From [Mycobacterium] crassicus (GTDB lineage Bacteria; Actinomycetota; Actinomycetes; Mycobacteriales; Mycobacteriaceae): 64,000 nucleotides of DNA. Shown here piece after piece: positions 1 through 8,237 of this stretch; position 1 is the first letter of the stretch, and every line of letters begins with the position of its first letter. The position numbers and the translations under genes were made by a program. The notes beneath the pieces were generated by a model. The model worked only from the letters and a program-made list of their open reading frames with translations, had not been told where the DNA came from and made no database searches. The DNA lies in the NCBI RefSeq assembly GCF_020181615.1, contig NZ_CP084029.1, positions 4,113,101 through 4,177,100 of the forward strand, in the 5' to 3' direction.

Positions 1-308
1 AACTGTGCGCACACAGCGGCGCCCTCAGCATGGACGGCATCGGTTAAGCGCTGCAGCCCGTCGACTGCCTCCGGTGTCATGAGGATCTGATCCCGTTCGG
101 TTCGCCCCTCCGGCGACACAGCACAATAGGCCAGGGTTGTCATCCCGACGCCACCGGCGGCGAGAGCACGATGGAACTCGATCAGGTCGTCGGTGACGGC
201 GCCGCCGGGCGTACGCGCTTCGAATGTCGCCGCTTTGATGACGCGGTTCCGCAGCGTGACTGGCCCAAGCGCCGCCTCGCCGAACACGTCGGTAGCCACG
301 GTGTTCAC
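1..308 (-). CDS. NADH:flavin oxidoreductase (OYE family), N-terminal part, cut by window edge
   Basis: Only the first ~102 codons are present; the gene runs off the left edge. The translation begins VNTVATDVF and contains GPVTLRNRVIKAAT and [17 protein letters not shown], the FMN-barrel start of Old Yellow Enzyme / 2,4-dienoyl-CoA-reductase-like proteins. It reads like a paralogue of the complete gene at 53822-55069, which has [14 protein letters not shown] and [17 protein letters not shown] at the same place. The GTG start overlaps the stop of the upstream tetR gene by four bases (GTGA), so the two are probably one transcript. Likely role: FMN-dependent reduction of an enone or enoyl-CoA. 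The substrate is not visible. Confidence 0.85.
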   Translation of the reverse strand, partial: MNTVATDVFGEAALGPVTLRNRVIKAATFEARTPGGAVTDDLIEFHRALAAGGVGMTTLAYCAVSPEGRTERDQILMTPEAVDGLQRLTDAVHAEGAAVCAQ

Positions 309-892
309 GGCTGCGCCACCGGCGCGGAGAGCCCCGCGGTGATGAAATCCCGCAGCGCGTGCACCTGCCCATCGGTCAGTCGACGGTCGCCGGCGAGAGG
401 GTCACCGAACTGCACGAAGATCAGCTCGAACGCCATCATCCACCGGCGTGCGGCATCTCGCTCACTCAATCCAGCCACCTGGGCGGACAATATGCGCGCC
501 CACGGTGTCACCGTGAACCACTTTTTCGTCCAGGCGATTTCATTGCGGGCCAACAGCAGGCGCGCCAACAAGTGCAGGTACAGCCGCCCTGCAGGATCGG
601 CAGCCAGCGTCGCAATCGGATTCACCACGATCTGGACTGCGGTATCGATAGGCATCACATAGCCGGCCGAAACCTCAGGCAGCGCTTCTGCCCACAGGGG
701 GCCCAAACGGGCCTCCAACAGCGCCGTCACCAACCCCACTTTTGATCCGAAATGATAGTGCACCGCAGCCGGATTCACCCCGGCCGCGGCACAGACGGCA
801 CGGACCGACACCGCCTCATAGCCGGATTCGAGTAGCAGTCGTTCGGTCACGTTCAGCAGATTCTCGCGGGTGGAGGTCTCGGTACCGGTCAT
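305..892 (-). CDS. TetR-family transcriptional repressor
   Basis: This 195-residue protein has a typical TetR N-terminus. A helix-turn-helix lies at about residues 27-47 (VSVRAVCAAAGVNPAAVHYHF) and is followed by a variable ligand-binding domain with no recognisable ligand signature. It is divergent from the alcohol dehydrogenase gene at 1132. A nearly perfect 27-bp palindrome (913-939) starts 20 bp upstream of its ATG, which suggests it represses both itself and the divergent catabolic genes. Its stop overlaps the start of the downstream flavin oxidoreductase (GTGA), so the two are translationally coupled. Family assignment is firm; targets and effector are inferred from position. Confidence 0.93.
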   Translation of the reverse strand: MTGTETSTRENLLNVTERLLLESGYEAVSVRAVCAAAGVNPAAVHYHFGSKVGLVTALLEARLGPLWAEALPEVSAGYVMPIDTAVQIVVNPIATLAADPAGRLYLHLLARLLLARNEIAWTKKWFTVTPWARILSAQVAGLSERDAARRWMMAFELIFVQFGDPLAGDRRLTDGQVHALRDFITAGLSAPVAQP

Positions 893-912
893 AGCAGCAT
901 TAGATCAGACTT

Positions 913-939
913 CAATCATTGATTCAATCAGTGATTGAC
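913..939. promoter_or_regulatory. 27-bp palindromic operator, probable TetR binding site
   Basis: The outer arms TCAATCA (913-919) and TGATTGA (933-939) and the inner TGATT-C-AATCA (921-931) make the site symmetric about base 926; only the pair 920/932 fails to match. It lies in the divergent gap between tetR (start 892) and the dehydrogenase operon (start 1132). It is AT-rich in otherwise GC-rich DNA. The site is seen directly; its pairing with the adjacent TetR is inference. Confidence 0.75.
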
Positions 940-1131
940 CAAGTGGTCGCGCCAACCACCACTGTGATCTGGTTCGCGCCTGCACTGACCGCTGGGCGGG
1001 AAACACCGTGGGCTGCCGACCGGGCCACGGATAGCCTGCGGCACGGGCACTGCGCCAGCTCTGGCTTGCGACGGCACCACCGAAGCAGTCGTCTGAGATC
1101 GAATCTTATTTCGGATGAAGGGAATTCACCT

Positions 1132-2250
1132 GTGAGCCCAAGTAGGCAGGCGGGACGCATCGCTCGGTTCGATGAACCTGGAAAGCCGTTCGAAATCGAG
1201 ACCGTTCCAGTCCCCGAAGTCTGCCCCGGCCAGATCCTGATCAAAGTGACCCGGGCCAACATCTGCGGTTCCGACGTGCACGCCTGGCACGGAACTTTCG
1301 CCACCCGCGGCCTCGGCGGTCAACTTCCCACGGTTCTCGGCCACGAAATGGTCGGATCGGTGGCCGAACTCGGCGAGGGCGTCACCGCTGATTCCAACGG
1401 CAGGCAGCTCAGTGTCGGCACGCGAGTGGTGTTCCCGTACTTCTTCTGCTGCCACACCTGCCGCAACTGTCTCGCTGGTCGACGCAACGCCTGCCTGAAC
1501 CTGAAGATGGCGATGCTGGGCCGCGCCGATCAACCGCCGTACTTCGTCGGCGGCTATGGCGACTACTTTCTACTACCGGCTGGCGCGGTGGTCTACACCG
1601 TCCCGGACTCCGTTTCCGACGAGATCGCGGCCGGCGCCAACTGCGCTCTGTCTCAGGTGATGTACGGGCTGGAACGGGTCAACCAGCAATTGGGCGAGAA
1701 CGTGGTGGTCCAGGGCGCGGGCGCGCTCGGCCTGTATGCCGTCGCCGTCGCCAAGGCCCGTGGCGCGGCCAGGGTGATCGCCATAGACGGCATCCCGGCG
1801 CGACTCGAACTAGCCAAGGCGTTCGGCGCTGACGTTGTCATCGACATCACCGAGGTCACCACTGAGAAGGAACGAGCCCAGCTCGTACGCAAGTTGACTG
1901 ACGGGCAGGGTGCCGACGTGGTGGTCGAGGTGGTCGGTCACCCTTCGGCGATCGACGAGGGACTCAAGCTTCTCGGCCAGTTCGGCCGTTATGTCGAGAT
2001 CGGCAATATCAACATCGGCAAGTCCTTCGAATTCGATCCGTCACGTTTCGTCTTCGGTAACAAGACCATGGTCGGGGTGTCGCTCTACGACCCGGCCGTA
2101 CTGTCTCGGGCCCTGGACTTCCTGGCCGAGTATCAGCACAAGTTGCCGTTCGAACGGCTAGCCGCCGCCTGCTACTCACTCGACGACATCAACGATGCCT
2201 TCGCAGCTGCTGAAGACAAACACGATGTCCGGGCCAGCATCGTCCCGTAG
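1132..2250 (+). CDS. Zinc-dependent medium-chain alcohol dehydrogenase
   Basis: This 372-residue MDR-family enzyme oxidises an alcohol with NAD(P). It carries the catalytic-zinc residue C45 in NICGSD, H71-E72 in GHE, and a four-cysteine structural zinc lobe (C107, C110, C113, C121). The Rossmann motif GAGALG sits mid-protein. The frame stays open upstream to 919, but the family alignment begins near VSPSRQ, and an AAGGGA stretch at 1118-1123 precedes the GTG at 1132, so that start is chosen. It is the first gene of a rightward operon and precedes an aldehyde dehydrogenase, which suggests stepwise alcohol-to-acid oxidation. The substrate is unknown; threonine- or sorbitol-dehydrogenase-like relatives are alternatives. 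Confidence 0.9.
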   Translation: MSPSRQAGRIARFDEPGKPFEIETVPVPEVCPGQILIKVTRANICGSDVHAWHGTFATRGLGGQLPTVLGHEMVGSVAELGEGVTADSNGRQLSVGTRVVFPYFFCCHTCRNCLAGRRNACLNLKMAMLGRADQPPYFVGGYGDYFLLPAGAVVYTVPDSVSDEIAAGANCALSQVMYGLERVNQQLGENVVVQGAGALGLYAVAVAKARGAARVIAIDGIPARLELAKAFGADVVIDITEVTTEKERAQLVRKLTDGQGADVVVEVVGHPSAIDEGLKLLGQFGRYVEIGNINIGKSFEFDPSRFVFGNKTMVGVSLYDPAVLSRALDFLAEYQHKLPFERLAAACYSLDDINDAFAAAEDKHDVRASIVP

Positions 2251-2275
2251 AACCACAGATGAGCGGAAGACAATC

Positions 2276-3700
2276 ATGAGCAATAGCCACGACTACACGC
2301 GCACCAAGCTCTTCATCGACGGGCAGTGGGTCGACCCCGACGGCACGGGAACAGTCGAGGTGATCGACCCGGCAACGGAGAAGGTGTGCGGTTGTGTCCC
2401 TAGCGGTTCCGAAGCCGATGTCGACACCGCGGTCGCCGCAGCCCGCGCTGCTTTCGATCCGCTGATCAGCGTCACCGAGCGGCGTGAGCGTCTCGACGCG
2501 GTGATCACCGCCATGGAGAAGCGGCTGCCCGATATCGCCGAAACGATTACGCGCGAGATGGGCGCCCCGATCCGGATCGCGCAGAGCGTACAGACCCAGG
2601 TGCCCCTTGCCGTCGCCCGTGGGTTCGCCAATGCCTTGGCCGCCTTCGAGTTCGAGGAGAAGATCGGCAATTCTCTGGTGGTGCGGGAGCCGTACGGCGT
2701 GGTCGCGGCAATCACGCCGTGGAACTACCCGCTGTATCAAGTGGTCGCCAAGGTGTTGCCCGCCATCGCGGCCGGTTGCACTGTCGTCCTCAAACCGAGC
2801 AACGAAGCTCCCTTGTCGGTGTTCGAGTTCGTTGACGCCCTGGAGGCCGCGGGCCTGCCTCCGGGGGTGGTCAATCTGGTATCTGGACCCGGCCGGATCA
2901 TCGGCGAGCAACTGTCGAGCCACCCCGATGTGGACTTCGTCTCGTTCACCGGCTCCACCTCCGTCGGAAGCCGAGTCGGGGAACTGGCCGGCAAATCCAT
3001 CAAGAAGGTGGCTCTGGAACTCGGTGGCAAATCCGCCAACGTGATCCTCGACGGCGCCGACTTCGCCACCGCCATCAAGGTGGGTGTCGGGAATGCCTTC
3101 CTCAACGGCGGCCAGACGTGCATGGCGTGGACCCGGATGCTCGTGCCGCTGTCCCGCTACAGCGAAGCATTGGAGCTAGTGGCGGCTGCGGTTTCGAAGT
3201 ACACAGTCGGGGACCCTTGGGACTCGGGCACACGGCTCGGTCCATCGGCCTCGGAATCTCAGTACCAATCGGTGCTCGGCTTTATCGAGCGCGCGCCGCG
3301 CGACGGCGCCCGGCTGGTGACCGGGGGCAGCCAGAAGCTGCGCGAGGTGGGCTACTACGTCGCCCCCACGGTCTTTGCCGACGTCCACCCGGACTCCGAA
3401 CTGGGCCAAGAGGAGGTGTTCGGGCCGGTGCTGGCCGTCATTCCATTCCGCGACACCGACGAGGCGCTGCGCATCGCCAACGGGACGCCCTACGGCCTAT
3501 CCGGTGCCGTTTGGGCGGCCGACGACGACACCGCGATCGCATTTGCCCGCCAGGTAGAGTCCGGTCAACTCGACATCAACGGCGGAAGGTACAACCCCGC
3601 AGCACCCTTCGGGGGCTACAAGAAGTCCGGGATTGGGCGCGAACTGGGCCGTATCGGGTTCGAGGAGTACCTGCAGATCAAGTCGCTGCAGCTGCCCTAA
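2276..3700 (+). CDS. NAD(P)-dependent aldehyde dehydrogenase
   Basis: This 474-residue ALDH-superfamily enzyme converts an aldehyde to the carboxylic acid. The cofactor segment TPWNYP, general base E248 in LELGGKS and catalytic nucleophile C282 in GGQTCMAW are all present, and the C-terminus has the usual PFGGYKKSGIGRE region. The ATG at 2276 (MSNSHDY) is preferred to the upstream in-frame ATG at 2195, which lies inside the previous gene. It follows the alcohol dehydrogenase by 25 bp and precedes the crotonase-fold gene, fitting a route from alcohol through aldehyde to an acid that is then activated and beta-oxidised. Confidence 0.93.
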   Translation: MSNSHDYTRTKLFIDGQWVDPDGTGTVEVIDPATEKVCGCVPSGSEADVDTAVAAARAAFDPLISVTERRERLDAVITAMEKRLPDIAETITREMGAPIRIAQSVQTQVPLAVARGFANALAAFEFEEKIGNSLVVREPYGVVAAITPWNYPLYQVVAKVLPAIAAGCTVVLKPSNEAPLSVFEFVDALEAAGLPPGVVNLVSGPGRIIGEQLSSHPDVDFVSFTGSTSVGSRVGELAGKSIKKVALELGGKSANVILDGADFATAIKVGVGNAFLNGGQTCMAWTRMLVPLSRYSEALELVAAAVSKYTVGDPWDSGTRLGPSASESQYQSVLGFIERAPRDGARLVTGGSQKLREVGYYVAPTVFADVHPDSELGQEEVFGPVLAVIPFRDTDEALRIANGTPYGLSGAVWAADDDTAIAFARQVESGQLDINGGRYNPAAPFGGYKKSGIGRELGRIGFEEYLQIKSLQLP

Positions 3701-3750
3701 CCCGGCACTTCCCCACACCGCGCCCCAGCAAGAATCGAGGTACTCCAATC

Positions 3751-4536
3751 ATGAGCGTGACCGCCGGGCCGTTGGCCATCACCTCCGAAGGCGCCGTGCA
3801 GCTTTGGACCATCAACCTGCCCCACCTCGGCAATGCCATCACCGACCAGGACTTCATCACCGCCTTCGAGGACGCAGTCGGGGCCGCCAATTCTGATACC
3901 AATGTCAGGGCGGTGATCCTCACCGGTGAGGGAAAGATCTTCTCTGCCGGCGGCAACGTCAAGGACATGGCCAACCGTGAGGGCATGTTCGGCTTGGAAG
4001 CGATTGAGCAGCGTTACGCCTACGTCGACGGAATACAGCGCCTGCCACGAGCACTGGCTCGCCTGGAGGTTCCGATCATCGCGGCGGTCAACGGCGCGGC
4101 GATTGGCGCGGGCTTCGATCTGGCCACGATGTGCGATATTCGAATCGCCTCCGAACGTGCCTCCTTCGCCGAGAGTTTCGTACAGATCGGCCTCATACCC
4201 GGCGATGGCGGCAGCTGGTTTCTACAACGGGCGATCGGCTATGAACGGGCCGCCGAGATGACACTGACCGGAGATCGCATCGACGCGGCGACCGCGCACT
4301 CTTGGGGGCTGGTCAGCAGAGTGGTCCCCCACGACGAACTCATCACCGCAGCCAGAGAACTCGCGGAGCGGATAGTCAAGAATCCGCCGCATGCGCTGCG
4401 GATGGCCAAGCGCTTACTGCAAGAATCGCGGACCGGCTTGCTGGAATCCACGCTGGCCATGGCCGCAGCCATGCAGCCGCTGGCGCATGGCGACGCCGAG
4501 CATGAGCGACGGATCTCCAAATGGCGGAGCGTCTGA
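3751..4536 (+). CDS. Enoyl-CoA hydratase/isomerase family protein
   Basis: This 261-residue crotonase-fold protein has the CoA/oxyanion segments SAGGNVKDM and NGAAIGAGFDLATMCD. At the usual position of the first catalytic glutamate (P-E-x-x-x-G in true hydratases) it reads SFVQIG followed by LIPGDGG, so it may be an isomerase, hydrolase or lyase rather than a classical hydratase. The start MSVTAG follows the ALDH stop by 50 bp. The gene overlaps the following acyl-CoA dehydrogenase (TGATG). Cotranscription with acyl-CoA dehydrogenases supports a beta-oxidation role. Confidence 0.88.
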   Translation: MSVTAGPLAITSEGAVQLWTINLPHLGNAITDQDFITAFEDAVGAANSDTNVRAVILTGEGKIFSAGGNVKDMANREGMFGLEAIEQRYAYVDGIQRLPRALARLEVPIIAAVNGAAIGAGFDLATMCDIRIASERASFAESFVQIGLIPGDGGSWFLQRAIGYERAAEMTLTGDRIDAATAHSWGLVSRVVPHDELITAARELAERIVKNPPHALRMAKRLLQESRTGLLESTLAMAAAMQPLAHGDAEHERRISKWRSV

Positions 4537-5687
4537 TGGCACTGCCCCGCCTCGTCCCCGCGGCGACCCCGGAGTCAGCGGAAACCGCGGCGCTACGAGC
4601 GGAAGTCCGGGCATTTGTCGCCGAACAGCTCGCAGCAGGCAGTTTCACCCCGGCGGTGGATGCCTGGCTGTGCGGCTGGGACGAGGACTTCACCAAGTCG
4701 CTGGCTTCCCGGGGTTGGTTGGGCATGACTGTACCGAAAGAGTATGGCGGCCATGAACGTTCATTCCTAGAGCGATTCGTCGTCACCGAGGAGCTGCTGG
4801 CAGCCGGTGCGCCGGTGGCCGCACACTGGATCGCCGATCGGCAGATCGTACCGGCACTGCTGAAGTACGGTACCGAAGCGCAGAAGCGAGAGTTCCTACC
4901 GAAGATCACGGCCGGTGAGTGTTTCTTCGGTATCGGCATGAGCGAGCCAGACTCCGGCTCGGATCTCGCCAGCGTCCGGACCCGTGCGGTGCAGGCCGAC
5001 GGCGGTTGGAACTTGACGGGGACGAAAGTATGGACCTCGGGAGCACACCGGGCCCACGCATTCATCGTGCTTGCTCGCAACGCGCCGGTCGATCCCGCCG
5101 ACCGACACGCCGGACTCAGCCAGTTCATCGTGCGGCTTGAGGATCCCGGCGTCGAAGTACGTCCCATCATCTCGATGAACGGCGGCCACCACTTCAACGA
5201 AGTCATCCTCGACGACGTATTCGTACCTGACACCATGGTGTTCGGTGGTATCGGCGAAGGGTGGCACCAAGTCACCTCCGAACTGAGCTTCGAGAGGAGC
5301 GGGCCCGAGCGACTACTCTCCACCTTCCCTCTGCTGGCCGCTTCCGCGGAAGGTATGGCCAGCAAGGCGATCCGCCGCGATGCCGATCTGGGCCGTCTGG
5401 TGGCCAGGGTCGCGGGGTTGCACCGGATGTCCACTGCCGTCGCCGGAGCACTGGAACGACGTGAGCCCGCCGACGTCGCAGCCGCTGTAGTCAAGGTGCT
5501 CGGCACGACTACCGAAGGCGACATCGCCGACTTCACCGACCTACACACCGGTGACGATTCAACCAGCGGCTCCCAGTACCAGGAACTGATCCGGTCTGCG
5601 GTGGATCAACGTCCCGGCTTCACGCTGCGTGGCGGCACGAACGAGGTGCTGCGCGGCGTGATCGCGCGCGGATTGGGGCTACGATGA
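4536..5687 (+). CDS. Acyl-CoA dehydrogenase, probable alpha-type subunit
   Basis: This 383-residue flavoprotein introduces a 2,3-double bond into an acyl-CoA. It carries SEPDSGSDLASV (flavin/substrate loop), KVWTSGAHRA and the C-terminal RGGTNEVLRGVIARGLG, which is typical of catalytic subunits. The ATG at 4536 overlaps the previous stop (TGATG) and has GGAG six bases upstream; an in-frame ATG at 4521 is the alternative. It overlaps the next, more divergent dehydrogenase by four bases. Such adjacent pairs form alpha2beta2 heterotetramers in actinobacterial steroid catabolism (ChsE1-ChsE2, ChsE4-ChsE5), so a heteromer is likely here; the substrate is unknown. Confidence 0.9.
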   Translation: MALPRLVPAATPESAETAALRAEVRAFVAEQLAAGSFTPAVDAWLCGWDEDFTKSLASRGWLGMTVPKEYGGHERSFLERFVVTEELLAAGAPVAAHWIADRQIVPALLKYGTEAQKREFLPKITAGECFFGIGMSEPDSGSDLASVRTRAVQADGGWNLTGTKVWTSGAHRAHAFIVLARNAPVDPADRHAGLSQFIVRLEDPGVEVRPIISMNGGHHFNEVILDDVFVPDTMVFGGIGEGWHQVTSELSFERSGPERLLSTFPLLAASAEGMASKAIRRDADLGRLVARVAGLHRMSTAVAGALERREPADVAAAVVKVLGTTTEGDIADFTDLHTGDDSTSGSQYQELIRSAVDQRPGFTLRGGTNEVLRGVIARGLGLR

Positions 5688-6721
5688 CCAACACTCAAGC
5701 CAGGGACACCGCTATCGATCTCGACCTGGTCAAGATGATGGACGCGGTGTTGTCGGAACACCGCGAAACTCATCCTCGCAGCGCACAAATCACTCGCGAC
5801 ACCGGTTTATGGTCGAACCTGGACCAATTGGGACTGGTCCGGCTGTCGGGTTCGGAACACTCCGGGGGAAGCGGTGCGGGCTGGTATGAGGCCGCTGAGC
5901 TGATCACCGCGGCGGTTCGCCACGGTGTACGCGCTCCGTTGGCCGAACATGATTTATTGGCATGCTGGCTGCTCGAAGCCGTCGGCGCCCAGGTCGACGG
6001 AGCCGCTCGCACCGTCTGCATCCTCGATGAGACCGGCACTGCAACCGCAGTGCCGTGGGCGTCGACGGCCGACCGGATCGTGGTGCTCTGGCACGACGGA
6101 CCGGGCTACCTGATGGCCGATGCGGATTCCAAGTGTCTGCGAATCACCCCGGGCGCCAACATTATCGGTGAGCCTCGCGACACCGTCACTGCCAAGATCG
6201 CCGCGCTGAGCGGGTCAACGATCTCCACCGAGCTGGTTGCGCAACTGCGATTGAAGTCGGCGTTGGTGCGCGCGATCCAGGTCTGCGCGGCTTTGGACAG
6301 TATCCTAGAGCTGTCAGTCGAGTTCGCCACGGCACGAATTCAATTCGGCCGACCCTTGTCGAAGTTCCAGGCTATCCAGCACCTGATCTCCGATATCGCC
6401 GCGGAATCCGCTCTCGCGCGCGCGGCCAGCGAAGCTGCCCTGGCAGCGGCGGTCGGCAGCGACTGGTCGGCACCAGGCTTGGGATTCCTGGTCGCCGTGG
6501 CGCGATCCTGCGCCGGTCACGCCACGTCCGTCGTGGTCCGAAACGGCCACCAGATCTTCGGCGCCATCGGTACCACCGTCGAACACCGGCTGCACGAGTA
6601 CACCCGTGCCGCACTGGCCTGGCGTTCGGAGTTCGGATCTGTCCGACATTGGGACGAGGAGGTGACGCGTGCTGCGCTGGCCGCCGGGTCGTCCGGTCTG
6701 TGGAACCTGATAGCCGACTGA
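5684..6721 (+). CDS. Acyl-CoA dehydrogenase, probable beta-type partner subunit
   Basis: This 345-residue acyl-CoA dehydrogenase-like protein is shorter and more divergent than its neighbour. The C-terminal half keeps the FAD-binding stretch FGRPLSKFQAIQHLISD and NGHQIFGAIG, but the SEP-x-SG-x-D loop is absent. This is what is seen in the partner subunits of heteromeric steroid acyl-CoA dehydrogenases. The start overlaps the previous stop as ATGA, indicating coupled translation. It probably has no activity alone and completes the flavin site of the 4536-5687 protein. Confidence 0.87.
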   Translation: MTNTQARDTAIDLDLVKMMDAVLSEHRETHPRSAQITRDTGLWSNLDQLGLVRLSGSEHSGGSGAGWYEAAELITAAVRHGVRAPLAEHDLLACWLLEAVGAQVDGAARTVCILDETGTATAVPWASTADRIVVLWHDGPGYLMADADSKCLRITPGANIIGEPRDTVTAKIAALSGSTISTELVAQLRLKSALVRAIQVCAALDSILELSVEFATARIQFGRPLSKFQAIQHLISDIAAESALARAASEAALAAAVGSDWSAPGLGFLVAVARSCAGHATSVVVRNGHQIFGAIGTTVEHRLHEYTRAALAWRSEFGSVRHWDEEVTRAALAAGSSGLWNLIAD

Positions 6722-6726
6722 CCCGA

Positions 6727-6741
6727 TGTTCCACTGACCGG
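6727..6741. promoter_or_regulatory. 15-nt repeated motif, copy 1
   Basis: The sequence TGTTCCACTGACCGG recurs exactly at 13854-13868. This copy lies 85 bp upstream of the SnoaL-like gene in an otherwise empty 104-bp gap; the other copy is just upstream of a kstD-like gene. A shared regulator is possible but not shown. Confidence 0.35.
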
Positions 6742-6825
6742 TTACCACTGTGCCGCAGCCGGCCGATCGGCGGTTGACTTCAAGGAGCACTGGTTTCCGC
6801 ACGCCAAACTTGGGAGACATGTTCC

Positions 6826-7332
6826 GTGAGCACTGACAACACCATCTCGCTGACCGAGCTGCAGAACTTCATCGGCGAGTTCTGGTACCACTACGACGAG
6901 GCTGACTACCCGAAGATGGGCGCCGCTTTCGCCGCGGATGCCACCTACCTCAGCCGAAGTGACTCCGGCGCGTGCCCCTTCGAAGAATCCCTCGCCGCTG
7001 ACCTGACCGGTGCGGCGAAGGTTGTGCCGTGGCTCATCGAACATCGCGACGCTAGTCCATACCCCCTGCGTCACCACACCACCAACCTGCACATCACCCA
7101 CCACGATGGCGACGTCACCTACGCGCGCTTCTACATCTTCGTCAACCAGGTCACCAACTTCGTTCCATTCGCGGTGTCCAGCGGAGTCACGGAGGTCGGC
7201 GTTCGCCGTGGGGGCAGCAGTCCCAGCGGGCTTGAGTTCACCAAGATGTCGGTCATCCTCGATGTCACGAACTCCGAACCATTGGTCGGCAGCGGGCTTC
7301 CCGGCGCCGAGAACGCCTCGGCGAACACCTGA
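6826..7332 (+). CDS. SnoaL/NTF2-like protein (possible isomerase, dehydratase or hydroxylase small subunit)
   Basis: This 168-residue protein of the cone-shaped SnoaL/NTF2-like fold has the N-terminal helix QNFIGEFWYHYDEADYPKM, then FAADATYLSR and paired histidines (LRHHTTNLHITHHDGD). The fold serves steroid delta-isomerases, dehydratases, polyketide cyclases and ring-hydroxylase beta subunits, so sequence alone does not fix a function. The GTG start is preceded by GGGAGA. It sits between the acyl-CoA dehydrogenase pair and an SDR, in a cluster that also holds ketosteroid enzymes, which makes isomerase or hydratase chemistry on an acyl-CoA or ketosteroid plausible. Confidence 0.8.
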   Translation: MSTDNTISLTELQNFIGEFWYHYDEADYPKMGAAFAADATYLSRSDSGACPFEESLAADLTGAAKVVPWLIEHRDASPYPLRHHTTNLHITHHDGDVTYARFYIFVNQVTNFVPFAVSSGVTEVGVRRGGSSPSGLEFTKMSVILDVTNSEPLVGSGLPGAENASANT

Positions 7333-7336
7333 CCCA

Positions 7337-8227
7337 GTGGGCACCGGTCCCTTGAATGCACGCGACATCTTCGGTGGCGGAGTCGCCGTCATCACCGGAG
7401 CCGGCGCCGGTATTGGCGCCGGCCTGGCCCGTCACGCTCACCGCCTGGGGATGTCTGTAGTCCTTGCCGATATCGACGGCGCTGCCGTTGCAGCATTGCG
7501 CGACGAGATCGTCGCCGACGGCGGCGCTGCCGTCGACCTAGCCTGCGACGTCCGCGACCCCGAAGCGGTGGCGGCCCTGGCGGAACGCACCTATCGCGAC
7601 GTCGGACCGGTACGGCTGCTGATCAACAACGCCGGCGTGGAGCAGTTCGGCTACCTGTGGGATACGCCGGTGGCCAATTGGAACCGGGTGATGGACATCA
7701 ACGTCAGCGGCGTGTTCCATGGCGTCCGAGCCTTTCTACCCAGGATGATCGCCGCGGAAGCCGCGGCCTGGATCTGGAACCTGTCGTCGATCGGCGGAGT
7801 GGCGACCGTTCCGCTGCAGGCCCCCTACATCGTCAGCAAACACGCGGTCCTGGCGTTGACCGAATGTCTGCGCCTGGAGGTCCAGCTAGCCGGTCATGAC
7901 GACCACATTCATGTCCAGGCGGTGCTGCCCGGTGCGGTGAAATCCAACATCTTCGAGGCAGCAGGTGGCGTGAGCGCTGACCTTGCCGGCGCCGATGTCG
8001 ATGCGGCCGACTCACAACGGGACGCGATGCTGGCGATCAAAGCTGGCGCGATGGACCCCCTCGATGCCGCCGAAGTTCTCTTCGAACAGTCCGCACACGG
8101 CGGCTTCTACCTGTTGACCCAGCCCGAGCAGGTGCGTTCAGCGATGACCGAGAGGGCCGAGTCGCTGAGAACCCTGACGCCGCCGCAGTTGCGCAACAAG
8201 GGCCGCTTCGAATCCGCCGAACACTAG
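7337..8227 (+). CDS. Short-chain dehydrogenase/reductase
   Basis: This classical SDR of about 296 residues has the cofactor motif TGAGAGIG, a NNAG motif, the catalytic serine in NLSSIGG and the YIVSK active-site pair. It probably interconverts a hydroxyl and a ketone using NAD(P). The frame is open upstream to 7010, but that stretch is the shadow of the SnoaL-like gene. GTG 7337 lies five bases after the previous stop, and TTG 7352 is an alternative, so the exact start is uncertain. The tail beyond residue 215 is longer than in minimal SDRs. It precedes an esterase gene by 10 bp in the same operon. Confidence 0.87.
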   Translation: MGTGPLNARDIFGGGVAVITGAGAGIGAGLARHAHRLGMSVVLADIDGAAVAALRDEIVADGGAAVDLACDVRDPEAVAALAERTYRDVGPVRLLINNAGVEQFGYLWDTPVANWNRVMDINVSGVFHGVRAFLPRMIAAEAAAWIWNLSSIGGVATVPLQAPYIVSKHAVLALTECLRLEVQLAGHDDHIHVQAVLPGAVKSNIFEAAGGVSADLAGADVDAADSQRDAMLAIKAGAMDPLDAAEVLFEQSAHGGFYLLTQPEQVRSAMTERAESLRTLTPPQLRNKGRFESAEH

Positions 8228-8237
8228 GAGCCGCACC

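Noticed and set aside
919..1131. N-terminal extension of the alcohol dehydrogenase to 919
   Set aside because: The extension would lie across the TetR operator and has no family similarity; GTG 1132 has a good SD and fits the family length.
3118..3750. Long in-frame extension of the crotonase-fold gene
   Set aside because: It lies wholly inside the aldehyde dehydrogenase gene in another frame and is a GC-rich shadow; MSVTAG at 3751 is the family-like start.
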